Assembly (NCBI GenBank): GCA_032622095.1
Contig: CP136061.1
Span: 118,432,754-118,496,753, forward strand
Length of the DNA: 64,000 nt
Direction of reading: 5' to 3'
From: Siphonodentalium dalli
Lineage: Eukaryota > Mollusca > Scaphopoda > Gadilida > Siphonodentaliidae
Shown: positions 21,068-32,547 of the stretch, piece after piece
How positions within the stretch are numbered: the stretch's first letter is position 1
How the letters are laid out: every line of letters begins with the position of its first letter
Notes under the pieces: generated by a model
The model's input: the letters and a program-made list of their open reading frames with translations, nothing else
The model's database searches: none
What the model was told of the DNA's origin: nothing
Made by a program: the position numbers and the translations under genes

Positions 21068-21340
21068 TCGTGCCATGAATCTCTATTCTGGTTCTGCCCG
21101 TAGAGATCATATTTCACCTGTTCAAAACCTGCCATGAGAAGTTGGTAACTTTTTCAAGTTATGACGGGGAACTTTATATCATTGCAAACAACAATTCAGG
21201 TAATATATCTCTTAGTTAATACCCATTCCTTAAAGATGTATTTCATGAATAGTATAGGTAAAGGTGTCATCTTGAGATTACATGATTTGGGTGACTTTTG
21301 TGAGCAAATTTCGCTATGAATTCCGGGTACTGAATTGTAT
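21068..21340. mobile_element. Family G element, partial copy G3
   Basis: GTGCCATGAATCTCTATTCT, GCCCGTAGAGATCATATTTC and GACGGGGAACTTTATA match the left arm of G1/G2. The right arm is eroded, and MITE C2 starts about 90 bp later. Confidence 0.6.
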
Positions 21341-21430
21341 GTTAATCGCGAAATTGCCATGTGTTCGGGGTTCTTGTGTTTTCTTGGGTTTATTGTAGAC
21401 TTGATCTTGGGAAGGCCTAAAAATAAGGTG

Positions 21431-21662
21431 CCGGACATTTGCAGAATTAGGTCCCCAGAGGGTGAATTTAGTGACGCTACCCCGCACATCGGGCTAGCGT
21501 CACCAAATTCATCCTGTGTTGACCTCATTCTGCATGCCCTCAACTTCTATGGGAGACCTGGACTCAGATTTAAGCTCCCTGGTGGTGAATATTGTGATTT
21601 GCACCAAACCAATTGGGCACCTCGATTATGCAGAGTGTCGTCTGCCAGCTTGGGGATATACA
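21431..21662. mobile_element. MITE family C, partial copy C2
   Basis: Contains one complete hairpin (TTTGCAGAATTAGGTCCCCA, GAATTTAGTGACGCTACC and its inverted partner ending CTCATTCTGC) and part of the interior (CACCTCGATTATGCAGA). The second terminal hairpin is absent. Confidence 0.65.
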
Positions 21663-22259
21663 GAAAGTGAACTAAAAAAAGAAAAAATAATCTCTGTGAA
21701 GAAGTTTCTAAAGAAATAAAAACAATTATAACAAAGATACTTTCCACAGATTTAGTGTTTGATTGATTGTTTGATTGATTGTTTGATTGATTGAATGATT
21801 GGTTGAATGATTGGTTGGTTGTGGGTTTAACGTCGTTTTAGCAGCTAAGCCATATCGCGATCAAGAACAGAATCAGATATAAAAAAAGATCGCAGTGAAG
21901 CAACTGAGTATATAAATCAGACATTATGATTAGATTAAAACAATGAGCTATGTACAAATAAAAGCAGCCAAGTGGAATTGTTTCCGCTGAGAGTCAGGAA
22001 TATAAATTCAAGAACTGACTAGAGTGCAAGCATAATATAAAACGCATAAAAGTAGTACAAGAATACATAATTAATAGCAAATAAATCAGATTAAATTACC
22101 AAAGCTTCACATGGAAATATGTAAAGTAGTTTCTAACATGAGCTTTTGCATTGACAGGGTATTTATAATAGTTGATGAATCGTGCATGAACCTTTATCAA
22201 TGCGTCATGCTGACGTCGGGTGGGTGAGACAGAATGTCATATTTCACCGTTCACATATG

Positions 22260-22683
22260 TGACCCGCCATATCAAATCCAGTCGTAAGTCGGGATTTTTT
22301 TACCCTGTGCCAATGCATTCTCTTATATATGCGAGGCGACCATATGGCTAACAATATTTTATCATTTTATTTAAATAAATGTTTCTTACAATTTTTAGGA
22401 CATAAAATAAAAAACATCCATTACCCTGCAGGGATCCCCGCACATATATAGAAGCATATAGAAGAGTGTCGTCTGCTCATGTTTGTCTGGGGCTCTGTAT
22501 GGGTGAAATTATAAAATTGTTAAAGGATACAAGAAAAAATTATTAAAATTGTAAAAAATTGTTAGGCCAATGCATTCTCTTATATATGCGAGGCGACCTA
22601 TGGTCGACTCGCATATATAAGAGAATGCATTGGCACAGGGTAAAAAAATCCCGACTTACGACTGGATTTGATCTGGCGGGTCA
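22260..22683. mobile_element. Family A MITE, copy A4, inserted in LINE copy 1
   Basis: Inverted termini TGACCCGCCATATCAAATCC / GGATTTGATCTGGCGGGTCA, then GTCGTAAGTCGGGATTTTTT and the family arm CCCTGTGCCAATGCATTCTC. The right palindrome (22564-22640) is complete; the left is a half arm. The centre has a few minisatellite units and a unique 150-bp piece (22420-22505). Ends differ from the TTAACCC ends of other A copies. Confidence 0.75.
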
Positions 22684-23211
22684 AATATGGTGTCTTTGCT
22701 ATTACAATATTCCTGACCATGACCATATCCCTGACAGCTAAAACATGGTAATGAATTTGGAACATAAGTCTTTAAATCTATCTTCATGTACCCCACCTTC
22801 AATACTTGTGGATGTTCGCACTGATTGAAGGTGAGAATATAACTATTCAAAGTTCATTTTTGTCCATCAACTGTCTTTGAAAATCTACAAACGTCTGTAA
22901 CTCCATACTGTGCCAACTCTGTCAATAGCTCTGACTCAGAAGAATCGGCTATTTCGCGAGTTCTCAATACAAGTCTGCTACTGAGCGTCGGATTGAAATT
23001 TTCTTGAACATTCAATTAGAAGAGAGCCACTTAGTGGCCCAGTCTTGATTGTTTTGACAGATTTTAATTGTCCGATTATGCTTTGTTTCGTTTTATCAAT
23101 CACATTTACAGAAGGTATTTTGACATTCGGATCAAAACCAAGTACCAAGACTTAGTACTGAGGATAGACCGCAGCATCCATCTTACGTATTTCTTTGTTT
23201 CGAGTTGCCAT
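22684..23211 (-). pseudogene. LINE ORF1 (gag-like) remnant, zinc-knuckle protein
   Basis: ORF1 starts at ATG 23211 (MATRNKEIRK) by comparison with copy 2 and is broken by frameshifts. The conserved C-terminal part encodes YILTFNQCEHPQVLKVGYMK, then the CCHC zinc knuckle CFSCQGYGHGQEYC, typical of nucleic-acid-binding ORF1 proteins of I/Jockey-group LINEs. The reading is cut by MITE A4. Clade is inference. Confidence 0.75.
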
Positions 23212-23487
23212 GTGAAAATAAGATAATCGACAACTAGCCTAGCAGCCGTCTCGGACTACTCTTCGAATTGTGGTCGATTCAAGACTTACAGAGCTGAAGC
23301 GGTGACCCGTTTAGCCACTGTATGTAGCAGCCTCCAGGTACCTCCCCACAGTAAGACATGCGTGAGTGTTACAATATTGAAACATTTAACAGCCATGAAG
23401 ACGAAATGCAAAGAGACATGACACGAACGAAAAAAACATACATGAAAAACAGAACACACAACTAGACACCAGAAACAAAATATAACA

Positions 23488-25125
23488 GACTAGCAGATTA
23501 TCCCGCCACTGGCGGCATTCGTTCCGTGGCTTTGTTCGAAAAAGCAATTGCAACAGCTTCCGAGACACGTGTGCGGCATTTGCAAAAAAAATCGTTGAAA
23601 TCCGCCAGTTTTACCCGATTTGACCTTGAATTGACCATTTTGAAGGTCAAGGTCAGGTTCTGGTAATTATTTGACCAATCCAATACATTCCCCGGACAAA
23701 AGTACACATAGGTATCAAATTTCGTCGAAATCCGCCAGTTTTACCGGATTTGACCTTGAATTGATCATTTTTAAGGTCAATGTCAGGTCGGGGTCACAAT
23801 TTTACTGGTCCATGAGACTTCGCGGACAAATGTGTCCCTAGGTAGCAAGTTTGGACTCAATCAGTAGGGCCGTTTTCGAGTCTATAACGGACACACACAT
23901 ACATATATATCATTTGTGGGTACCCGTTTCAAGGTGAAGGTCACCTCGGGCGGAAAAACTGACCCGATGAAAATCTCCCCCATTCCTAGGAACCCCTAAG
24001 TACGAACACAGACATAAGAATCACACAACACGCTCATGTCTGGACACAGACACAACACGCTCATGTCTGGACACAGACACGCTCTTTATCAACGACACTG
24101 CGGATACGAACGCTCTTTAATTATCACACGATTAACCCATGAATTCCTATTGCGGTGGCTGGGGAATGGAATAGGAGTGCTCTGACGTTCTCAGAAGCGG
24201 TGCGATGACACTTCATCTGGTATTTTACACTTAGATAGCAAGTTTGGGCTCAATCCGTCGGGCAGTTTTCCCGGCCATAGCTAACAGACAAACAAACAGA
24301 CAGAAGTCCCAAAATATATATTAGACTAGCAGGTGACCCGACTTCGTCCGGGCTTTGACCTTGAATTGACCATTTTGAAGGTCAATGTCAGGTCGGGGTA
24401 CCGATTTGACCCGCCCAAAACACTCCCCGGACAAAAGTATCCCTATGTATAAAATTTCGTCGAAATCCGTCCGTTTTACCAGATTTGACCTTGAATTGAC
24501 CATTTCAAGGTCAGGGGGGGTCACGATTTGAGCCGTCGAAAACATTCCCCGACAAAAGTAGCCCTAGGTATCAAATTTCGTCGAAATCCGTTAATTTTTT
24601 TATTTAATTTGAGTTAATTCTGCCTTTTTAATCAAGAGAAATAATGGTACCCGTCCCATGATGGTACCCGTCCCTAAAAGAGGTACGTTTTGGGGTACCC
24701 TTTTCAAGGTGAAGATCACCTCGGGCGGAAAAACTTACCCGATGATAATCTCCCCCGTTCCTTGGAACCCCTAAGTACGAAGACAGAAATAAGAATCACA
24801 CACCACGCTCATGTCTGGATACAGACACACTCATGCACGTCTGGCCCCAGACATAAGAATCACACTACACGCATATGCTCTTTATCAACGACACTGCGGA
24901 TACGAACGCTCTTTAACTATCAACGCGATTAACCCACAGTGCCAAGAACCGTCAGTTTGGTGACTGAAAATGGAGAAGGAGTGCTCTGGCGTTCTCAGAA
25001 GCGATGCGATGACACTTCGTGTGGGATTTTACCCTTAGATAGGAAGTTTGGGCTCAATCCGTCTGGCAGTTTTCCCGGCCATAGCTAACAAACAAACAGA
25101 CAGAAGTCCCAAAATATATATTAGA
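23488..25125. repeat. Repeat N dimer (two units of about 800-840 bp) inserted in LINE copy 1
   Basis: Unit 1 begins ACTAGCAGATTATCCCG (23488) and unit 2 ACTAGCAGGTGACCCG (24325). Both end GACAGAAGTCCCAAAATATA, TATTAGA (about 24323 and 25125). Shared interior blocks: TTTCGTCGAAATCCG, TGACCTTGAATTGACCATTT, GGTGAAGNTCACCTCGGGCG, CTCTTTATCAACGACACTGC, CGTTCTCAGAAGCGNTGCGA. The repeated frames inside encode nothing recognisable. A related inverted copy is at 49620-50212. Confidence 0.8.
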
Positions 25126-25136
25126 TGGCAGAAATG

Positions 25137-25385
25137 TAATCTGAAACACTGTGAGCCGGCGTGACTAGCCAATTAATCTGGCCGGGTCAACTCAACCACC
25201 CGTCTTGAAGAGATGTAGGACGAAAGAGAACCATGAGCTAAGTTGTATCCGCAGATCGATGCCTCGCGTGATACGACCGCCCTAGTACTCCCAGGACTCC
25301 TTGCCACACCTTACAGAATGCACACCATGGCAAAAAGGGTGCCACATTAGAGGATTCTTACCCATCACAGTGGGGCGGTAGACCT
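25137..25385 (-). repeat. 5' region of LINE copy 1
   Basis: Minus strand CTACCGCCCCACTGTGATGG ... ACTTAGCTCATGGTTCTC, TCCTACATCTCTTCAAGACG, CACAGTGTTTCAGATT matches 43050-43295 on plus. Untranslated leader-like, no ORF. Confidence 0.75.
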
Positions 25386-25417
25386 ATTCTACAGCGGCCC
25401 CACACGCGGATACTTCC

Positions 25418-25538
25418 AGGAGAAGATGAGGCCTAAGCAGCATGAGGTCATCAGAGGGTGAACTTAGTTATGCTAGCACGCTGAACGGAGTAGCGTCAAT
25501 AAATTCACCCACTGGGTGACCTCATTCTCAGACATGGT
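25418..25538. mobile_element. MITE family C, half copy C3
   Basis: One terminal hairpin, GAGGCCTAAGCAGCATGAGG to GGGTGACCTCATTCTC, located about 33 bp beyond the 5' end of LINE copy 1. Confidence 0.65.
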
Positions 25539-26282
25539 ATTTGGGTTTTTGGATGTCGTTCGCCCAGTGTTATCATTAGCCAGGAAATTACAAGAAAACC
25601 ATAGTCAGAAATGGTAACGCCACCAAGATCATATTATTAGCTATAAATAACAATTATAATATAAAATATATTGGTTACATGAATTCCGTTAAAACAACTA
25701 ATCCTTCAAATTATTACAAAAAACTACGGCTTATTACTGCCGGTTTTTCATTCACCAAACCAGAAAGCTTCTAAATGCGGATAAATAATTGGGTTCCCGC
25801 CATAAAATCTTCAAGTGTGCATGGCCCAGCCATTGTTCATACCTAAAAATCTAACGCAATTAACGCGATCATAATAGTTACATATATACTGCAACAATAA
25901 GACATCCAGCGAATACACACCCCACGAAAACACGAAATGTGTTGTCCTGCGAGATATCCCATCGCTATAGCTCAATTTGACACGGCCAGATTAGCCTTTC
26001 TACAATATCCTAAAACAATAAAGCTTCTCAAATCATCGGCATAGTCAATAGAACTTTCACGAACTTGGACATTCCAACTACAGCTTTTACCGGACTAGGG
26101 GGTCGCAGTACAACTTTAACGCGTCCCAAAATAACCGGAAAAACAAATTATCTACACAGGTCCACAGATTTCTAAAAATTGCCCAACAGTATGCACCGGT
26201 GGCGTTAATAATTACAAAGCTATGGGTCATGCCTCGCGTGATCTGATGCGGGATTTCTTCAAAGATGTACGTTCAAAACATC
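25539..26282. other. Unassigned stretch
   Basis: No supported feature. Confidence 0.3.
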
Positions 26283-26528
26283 GCACATGTCAATCTAATT
26301 ACTTAAAATCTATCTTGAAAAAGCTTGGTACTAAAAATATCAAACTTTGCTGGTAATGACCACATCGGCGTTATTGATGACCTGTTTATACGCTTGTGAT
26401 ATTGTGATGCGTACACTCAGGTGCGTTAAAAACACTGCACATGTCAATCTAATTACTTAAAATCTATCTTGAAAAATCTTGGTACTAAAAATATCAAACT
26501 TTGCTGGTAATGACCACATCGGCGTTAT
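26283..26528 (+). repeat. Direct repeat, 92-bp copies with period 154 bp
   Basis: 26283-26374 and 26437-26528 are nearly identical (GCACATGTCAATCTAATTAC ... CCACATCGGCGTTAT; one clear difference, AAGCTTGG versus AATCTTGG). Recent local duplication. Confidence 0.85.
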
Positions 26529-27359
26529 ACCTTGTGATTGTGTGGTGCGTTCACTCCTGATGTAGTAGTACACCAGCCCAATGACAACCAGCGCCTCATT
26601 ATGATAATCTGAAGACTTGTACTCGGCCTAATCGTATTATGATTTAAAATTAAAATACAAGTTGCGTTGTAATTTAGTTTGATATAAACATATTTTGAGG
26701 ATAATAATGTATAGATAATTCATTACATATAATAGATTGGAGTACAAGTTCTGGAAAACGTACTCGGACATTTCCTTGTTTAAATGGCAAGTAAACATCC
26801 GAATATAAAAATGTTATTTTGGATGCGTGTCAGGCTTGGGATGACGGTTAGATAACTAAGGTGCGCTTTAACGAGGGTCTATTATAATTCGGGGGTGGGG
26901 ACTAAGGACTACATATTCATATACATATTTAGTATGGCAACTGACAGCTCATGTGTATATATGTGGTGGGAAAGGGCTGGTTGGATGTTTGTTTGTTTGT
27001 GAACGTGCACGTCACAAATCTTCCAGAATATTTTATAAATTTTAAACAGTACTCGGTCCGAATATCCGAACATTCGCTCGAATATTCCTCAGAACATTCG
27101 AATATTCGGCATAAAACTATTGCTTTGGCTTTCGGTCGTAATCGCATGCACCTCGAGTTCTGCCTAATTCACTACACTGCCATGTATACGACCACGTATA
27201 TTTATATTTATTTTCGTCCCTTGGGCCATGGATGGCTGGGGTTATAGTATTTTGGCCGTTTCGCCCTAACACAAAAGTCGCACAACGTATATTGTATCTA
27301 TGTAGATTTCCGGCCAATGTCGATAAACATGTCGTAGAATATATATATAGCTGCATGTA
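26529..27359. other. Unassigned stretch
   Basis: Contains a GAATATTCG-rich patch (27055-27105) that resembles one at 28080-28140. No gene supported. Confidence 0.3.
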
Positions 27360-27572
27360 CAGTAATGCTCTAATTAATCGACCTCTTAACCACAGCAGAA
27401 TTATGGGTAACTTTTCAGAATTTAGTCGGAAATATGGCTTGTTGCCATTCATCGGAAAGCTCTCGGCGAGAGCTTTCCGATGAATGGCAACAAGCCATAT
27501 TTCCGAATAAATCCTGAAAAGTTACCCATAATTATGCTGTGGTTAAGAGGTCGATTAATTGGAGCATTACTG
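27360..27572. mobile_element. Tigger/pogo-like MITE, family B, intact copy B2
   Basis: 213 bp from CAGTAATGCTCTAATTAATC to its inverted partner GAGCATTACTG, flanked by TA on both sides. A single almost fully palindromic hairpin with centre near 27467 (CTCTCGGCGAGAG). Cleanest copy of the family. Confidence 0.85.
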
Positions 27573-28824
27573 TAGTGTATGAAGTAAATTGGATCTTAAA
27601 CAAATTCCTAGTGTTATACATGTTGTTTCACATTGGCATTGTTTTTGCATATCGGTCGGTGGGACAAACGGTCATATGCAATGTATATATAGGGTGTCTT
27701 ATATAGAAGTTCATATTGTATGAAAATATTGCTTCAGTTCTAAGAAATCGGACATATGGTATCATTTAACTCTCGCCAAACAGAACAAAGTCAAATACAA
27801 TGCCAATTCCGACCGCGTTCGGAAGTATTGTGAAACAACTACTAATCTGAGGAACTTCATGAAAAGTAAGCATGATACCACACTCGGGACGGAACAGATA
27901 TATCTCAATATAGAGTTTCACAAATATAACCTTCACTCGGAACACTAGACATTTACTTGTGTAGTGTTACTGCTTATAGCACATTATTATGGCGCAGTTA
28001 TTGTGTTGTTTCTTTAAAAAAAACGAGATATATACTGCACGTTTTCGCATTTTTACATTGTCCCAAACAGTCGTATATTATTCGAATATTCGCTCGTTGA
28101 GTTGGCCGAATATTCGAATGTCAAAATTGGCCGAATACCGAACACTAATTCTAAAGCTGTTCTGGTAGAATACAATTCTTTGGCGATGTCAACGTGTTAT
28201 GTCCTTTTAAAAGTGCAACACATGAGACTACTCGGAATGATCTCATAGCACGTATATGCTATGTGCGTTGGTGTGAATAAAGGGGGCATCACATGAAAAC
28301 ATTTTCTGCATCTTCCACAAGACTTCAATACACGTGGTCGGGTTATCGATGTTTATCTAGTTGCCATTAAACGCAATAACGTTCTTGTTGTGTCGACATG
28401 GGTAACCTCATATGATATTTAATCAACATTATCTCCTCCTGGTATATAATACTAAGGTTGGTGGAGCTCAGACTTTCATTTCAAACTTTGCCTACCCTTT
28501 AAGCTGGTCCAAACTGTAGCGGCACTGTGTGAAAATTTTATATAGACTACCGTCGCGAGCGGCATGACATTTAGACTGTCACACAGGTGTGTGATTATTT
28601 GAGGTGTGCTCGGCCTGATGTGACCCATGTGAACGGACACAACCGATTATTGTCAACATTTATCACCTTCGTGCCACAAGTGAGACCATAATCAAGCTTT
28701 ACAGCGCACGTCAAGGTTATCTATACGTTTTATACCAAAGGCAATTTTAAAAGTGGGTACACAGACGCGTTTCTCGTTTGAAGTTTAGGGCGGACAGACA
28801 ACACAATATAAAACTTTAATGCGA
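27573..28824. other. Unassigned stretch
   Basis: No supported gene; GAATATTCG-type patch at 28080-28140. Confidence 0.3.
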
Positions 28825-29040
28825 GTTCAGGGACGTTGCGAAAAGATGGGGCATCGTGGTGTCTCACCTTCAAACTTTTCGACAATTGTAAATTTCCTTT
28901 CTGACACACCCTTGAAGTTGGAAATTTCAGACCAAAAAGTAGAATTTGTTCTGATAGTTTTATATTCCAGCCATGCAGTAATTAGTTTGATAGCTGTGGA
29001 GTTCACGCTTTGCACAACCACTGCCACGTGATTTGTTCTC
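28825..29040 (+). repeat. Repeat H fragment
   Basis: CAGGGACGTTGCGAAAAGAT, GGTGTCTCACC, TTGGAAATTTCAGACC match the H consensus start. Confidence 0.55.
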
Positions 29041-29589
29041 GAAAGCGTGGTCTTGATCGAAATGTCCAACGGCACGGTATATAGTCTAGTATATGCGTGA
29101 CATATATATATCACATGCACGTACGTACCTATGCACGACTCCAACCTCGGCGCAAAAAATATCGGTCAAGGGACAGTAAAGTTCCCCCCTCTCTAATGAG
29201 AACGTTGGCGACGTGGCTATAATTACGAGTTCTTTGTTCCGTACATCACTTTCTATATCACCTGACGTTCATTCTCGATTCGATTTAGATGTCGATATTC
29301 ACACTGATGGATCGGATTGTGTTTTATGTGGTTTCTATTAGCCCGTGATTAGATGCCCCATCAATCATCTATTGATGGCTATTCGCAATAGCAGCGAACT
29401 TTTTATTATGTTAGGTTAAGTGGTTACACTCAAGCTTCTCTGGCGTACTTCTGGTTCGTTCCTCGAGACTAATTGGCGTCCAAGATCGTGTCGGTTGGGA
29501 CATCACGGCCGGGCTCTTCATCTCGATCTTAAAGGTCCACGCATGTCGGTTTAAGGCGACGCAGGGATATATAGATTTGAAATGACTAC
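29041..29589. other. Unassigned stretch
   Basis: No supported feature. Confidence 0.3.
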
Positions 29590-29823
29590 TTTCAACATAA
29601 CTGGAGCTTCCTGATATTTTTCTAAAACCCTGTGCCAATGCATTCTCTTATATATGTGAGTCTCCCATAGGGAGCCTCGCATATATAAGAACATACAATG
29701 GCCTAACAATATTTACCTTGACATTGTAAGCCAGTGCATTCTATGGGAGACTGGCATATCTAAGATAATGCACTGGCACAGCACCTTTAATGCTGCACCA
29801 GCGCAGCTCCCGTCATGAGTTAA
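29590..29823. mobile_element. Family A MITE, copy A2
   Basis: Left part CATAACTGGAGCTTCCTGAT and right end AGCTCCCGTCATGAGTTAA. Palindrome 29630-29704 (CCCTGTGCCAATGCATTCTC ... TATATAAGAACATACAATGG) and a second decayed one, CCAGTGCATTCTATGGGAGA to AGATAATGCACTGG, at 29731-29777. Confidence 0.7.
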
Positions 29824-30725
29824 CGCCCAATGTTCTGCAATTATCGTGAATCGTTATCCTTCATATAGAGGCCGCACGGATTAAGGTAGCGCAGAGATGG
29901 CTAATTTCAAAATTAATGATCTTGGCAAATTGCTCAGAAACTTAAAACTTTATCATCCAGGATTGAAGCTATATTCTAAAATTTATGGATTCATCGAACA
30001 GTTGGAGTACTTATATAGCGCAAATATTGGTTTATTTTTGCAGGAAAAGATAGTATTAAAGCAAATTTGGACTCTAAAACAGAACTTGGTTTACAAAAGG
30101 AAATATATCTCATATACGAAAGTGAATCTATTTGAACTAGTTAACCAGTGAGTGTACTAGATTAAAATATTATTTAAAAGAAAAAATGTAAATTTGATAA
30201 GGATTGCACTATACAGTTTGATTTAATTTAGAGTTTTTATAAATATTTTTTTTTCTGTTGAAAATCATTTCACATAATTATGGGATATATGAATGATGTC
30301 CCTTTGAATCTCAACAGTGCCTATATTTCCTAAGAGAGTGACTGGTTTACACTGAATGCAGTTCAGTGGCATAAATTCTTTTAAATTTCCATCTGTTTTA
30401 GTGACGGTGGAAACAAATAGCCTTTTAGAAATAGTCTATAGACTGGATCTTAACATTTGTTGTGTGTAACTTGACATTGTTCTCTATTTCACAAGGTGAA
30501 TAGTAAATTCTGGTGACAAGAAAGACCGTGCAGGATGGGTAAATTTCACGGTGGGGGGGGGGGGGGGCTTCACTCCAATCCGCGCATAACGACCACACTG
30601 ACCGGTATATAAGCACATGACAAACGTTCCCAGATACTCGAACAATATCACCCTCCCTTATCAAGGATATAAAGCCGCCCTTATTGGTATTCCAACCAGT
30701 AACCTATTTAGGACATGTTCCATCA
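29824..30725. other. Unassigned stretch with G run
   Basis: A G run at 30552-30567. The segment 30612-30645, CATGACAAACGTTCCCAGAT, resembles the SINE 3' module and may be a third decayed SINE. An 84-codon AT-rich frame at 29897-30151 is not supported. Confidence 0.3.
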
Positions 30726-31228
30726 TACACTGTAAATAACCCACCGTATTTTTTACGGTAGAATACCGGCAGTTCATGCAGTTGCCAGTAGTCTACCGTA
30801 TAATTGACAGTACACCGTATATTCTACTTCCTTATAATTATACAATAATCCTGTCAAATATACAGTACATCGTATATTCCACTACCGTATAATTATACAA
30901 TTATACCGTCAAATATACAGAACAGCTATATACAGCTATATACAGCTACCGTGATTTCGAACAATGAGCAATAAATTAATCAACACAACACCTTGACAAA
31001 CACACTAAGAACAACCCAACAACTGTTTTTTCCCCCCAACGATTGACGAACACGACTTCACAATCCGAGAAAATGGCGTCGGCGATCAGACGACGCAGGA
31101 AAACCCTTCCCAAAATACATTGCGCGCACGCGCCATTAACAGTATTACTGTAAATATAGATATTACGGTACATACCGTTAAATTAATGGTATTCTACCGT
31201 TGAAAATACGGCTATTTAATACGGTGTA
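30726..31228. mobile_element. Inverted-repeat MITE, family K
   Basis: About 500 bp with termini TACACTGTAAATAACCCACC and (inverted) TACACCGTATTAAATAGCC, both followed by CGTATTTT and ACGGTAGAATACC. Sub-terminal ACCGTATATTCTAC-type repeats occur several times in the left half. Superfamily not assigned. Confidence 0.7.
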
Positions 31229-32090
31229 TATATAATATCGACATCGCGTTTCGAACACTTTAACTATATGCGATGTGCATACCCCTGCTGCAAAATGAAA
31301 GTAACTTAATGTTGTATTTTCACTACATAAACTCAATCCTATCGTGGGTTTAAGAAACGACAATGCACCTGCACCATGCACCAACCCACTGAGACGAACC
31401 ATCACCCCAATAAATTGAAAATTCCATAATTATGCATTCATATATTTACTCACGATTATCCCATATGTGCCCAAGTGCAACGATGTTATACACATGAATG
31501 TTCGTGTGTAACATGTATTTTATGATCGTTTCATGTGAAACATTTATGTGGGGGGGGGAGACCCTTTGTAAGTTGTAAAACTTGTGTCTCATTCCCGTTA
31601 CTTTGTGCAATAAAATATGTTTACACCAAAAAGTTTGTCTGTCGTCATGGTAGCATATAATGCGCCAAGTGATTTGCCAACTAAGCCACGGAGTAGGGCT
31701 CAATATACACGTGGAGCTACAAAACCACAAAGAAATTCATGTTCAAGTTCAACATTTCCGGTGGTAGACATCGTTCGGGGAACACCCTCTTCAATTATCT
31801 GTAAACTCGATTGAGCAAACATAAGACCGATCAGAGCATCTGCCTTAATTGTACGTACAAACAGAAATTTGTTTGCAAGACGTCGGGGCAAACTTCATAC
31901 GCGAAACAGAACTTCCTATAACCAACAATATGCCCGCCAAGACAACACAATAACAATCAGGTTCATAACTCGAATCGATAAAAAACTAAAAACCGTTGCC
32001 CAGTGGATGCGGAGAATCCTTCCAACAAAATTGAAGAACGGATCTTCTTTCGTGGTTCATCTCCGGTAGTTTATCTTGCGCGTTGGGCCT
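31229..32090. other. Unassigned stretch
   Basis: A short G run at 31551-31558; no supported gene. Confidence 0.3.
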
Positions 32091-32547
32091 TTAACCCTTT
32101 CACGAGGGAGCTGCGATCAATTTTTCTTACATTCTTTTTTTTATCATTTTTTCTTACATTCTTTTAACAATTTTTATCATTTTCGTTTATAGTTTCTTAT
32201 TACATTATATAACAATATCTATCATTTTTTCTTATATTCGTTAACAATTTTATCATTTTTATCCTTTTTTCTTACATTTTTTATCAATTTTTATATTTTG
32301 TTTCTTACATTCTTTAACAATTTGTACCATTTGTATCATTATTTCTTACATTCTTTAACAAATTTTTTCATTTTTTTTCATTTTTTCTTACATTTTTTAA
32401 CAATTATAAAAAATAATACAAAATTTGTTAGGTCAATACATTCTCTTATATATGCTAGCGACCTATGGTTCACTCGCATATATAAGAGAATGCATTGGCA
32501 CAGGGTTTTCACAAAAATTCAGGAAGCTGCAGTCATGTAAGGGTTAA
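32091..32547. mobile_element. TTAA-bounded MITE, family A, copy A5
   Basis: Ends TTAACCCTTTCACGAGGGAG and AGTCATGTAAGGGTTAA. About eight units of the TTCTTACATTCTTTAACAAT minisatellite (32120-32420), then a complete palindrome 32433-32505. The left palindrome of the two-palindrome form is missing. Confidence 0.75.

Larger units (their letters stand above)
21757..25385 (-). mobile_element. ORF1-bearing LINE copy 1, interrupted twice
   Basis: Minus-strand non-LTR element matching copy 2 at 43050-45120 along its length: 5' region 25385-25137, ORF1 region 23480-22684, 3' region 22259-21835, and a GATT/GATTGATT tail at 21757-21830. It is broken by repeat N (23488-25125) and by MITE A4 (22260-22683). 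Homology between the two copies starts at the same place (CTACCGCCCCACTG), suggesting a true 5' end. No reverse transcriptase or endonuclease ORF is present between ORF1 and the 3' region. Confidence 0.8.

Noticed and set aside
29897-30151. 84-codon Lys/Leu-rich frame
   Set aside because: AT-rich, no domain or repeat support, no splice or poly(A) context.
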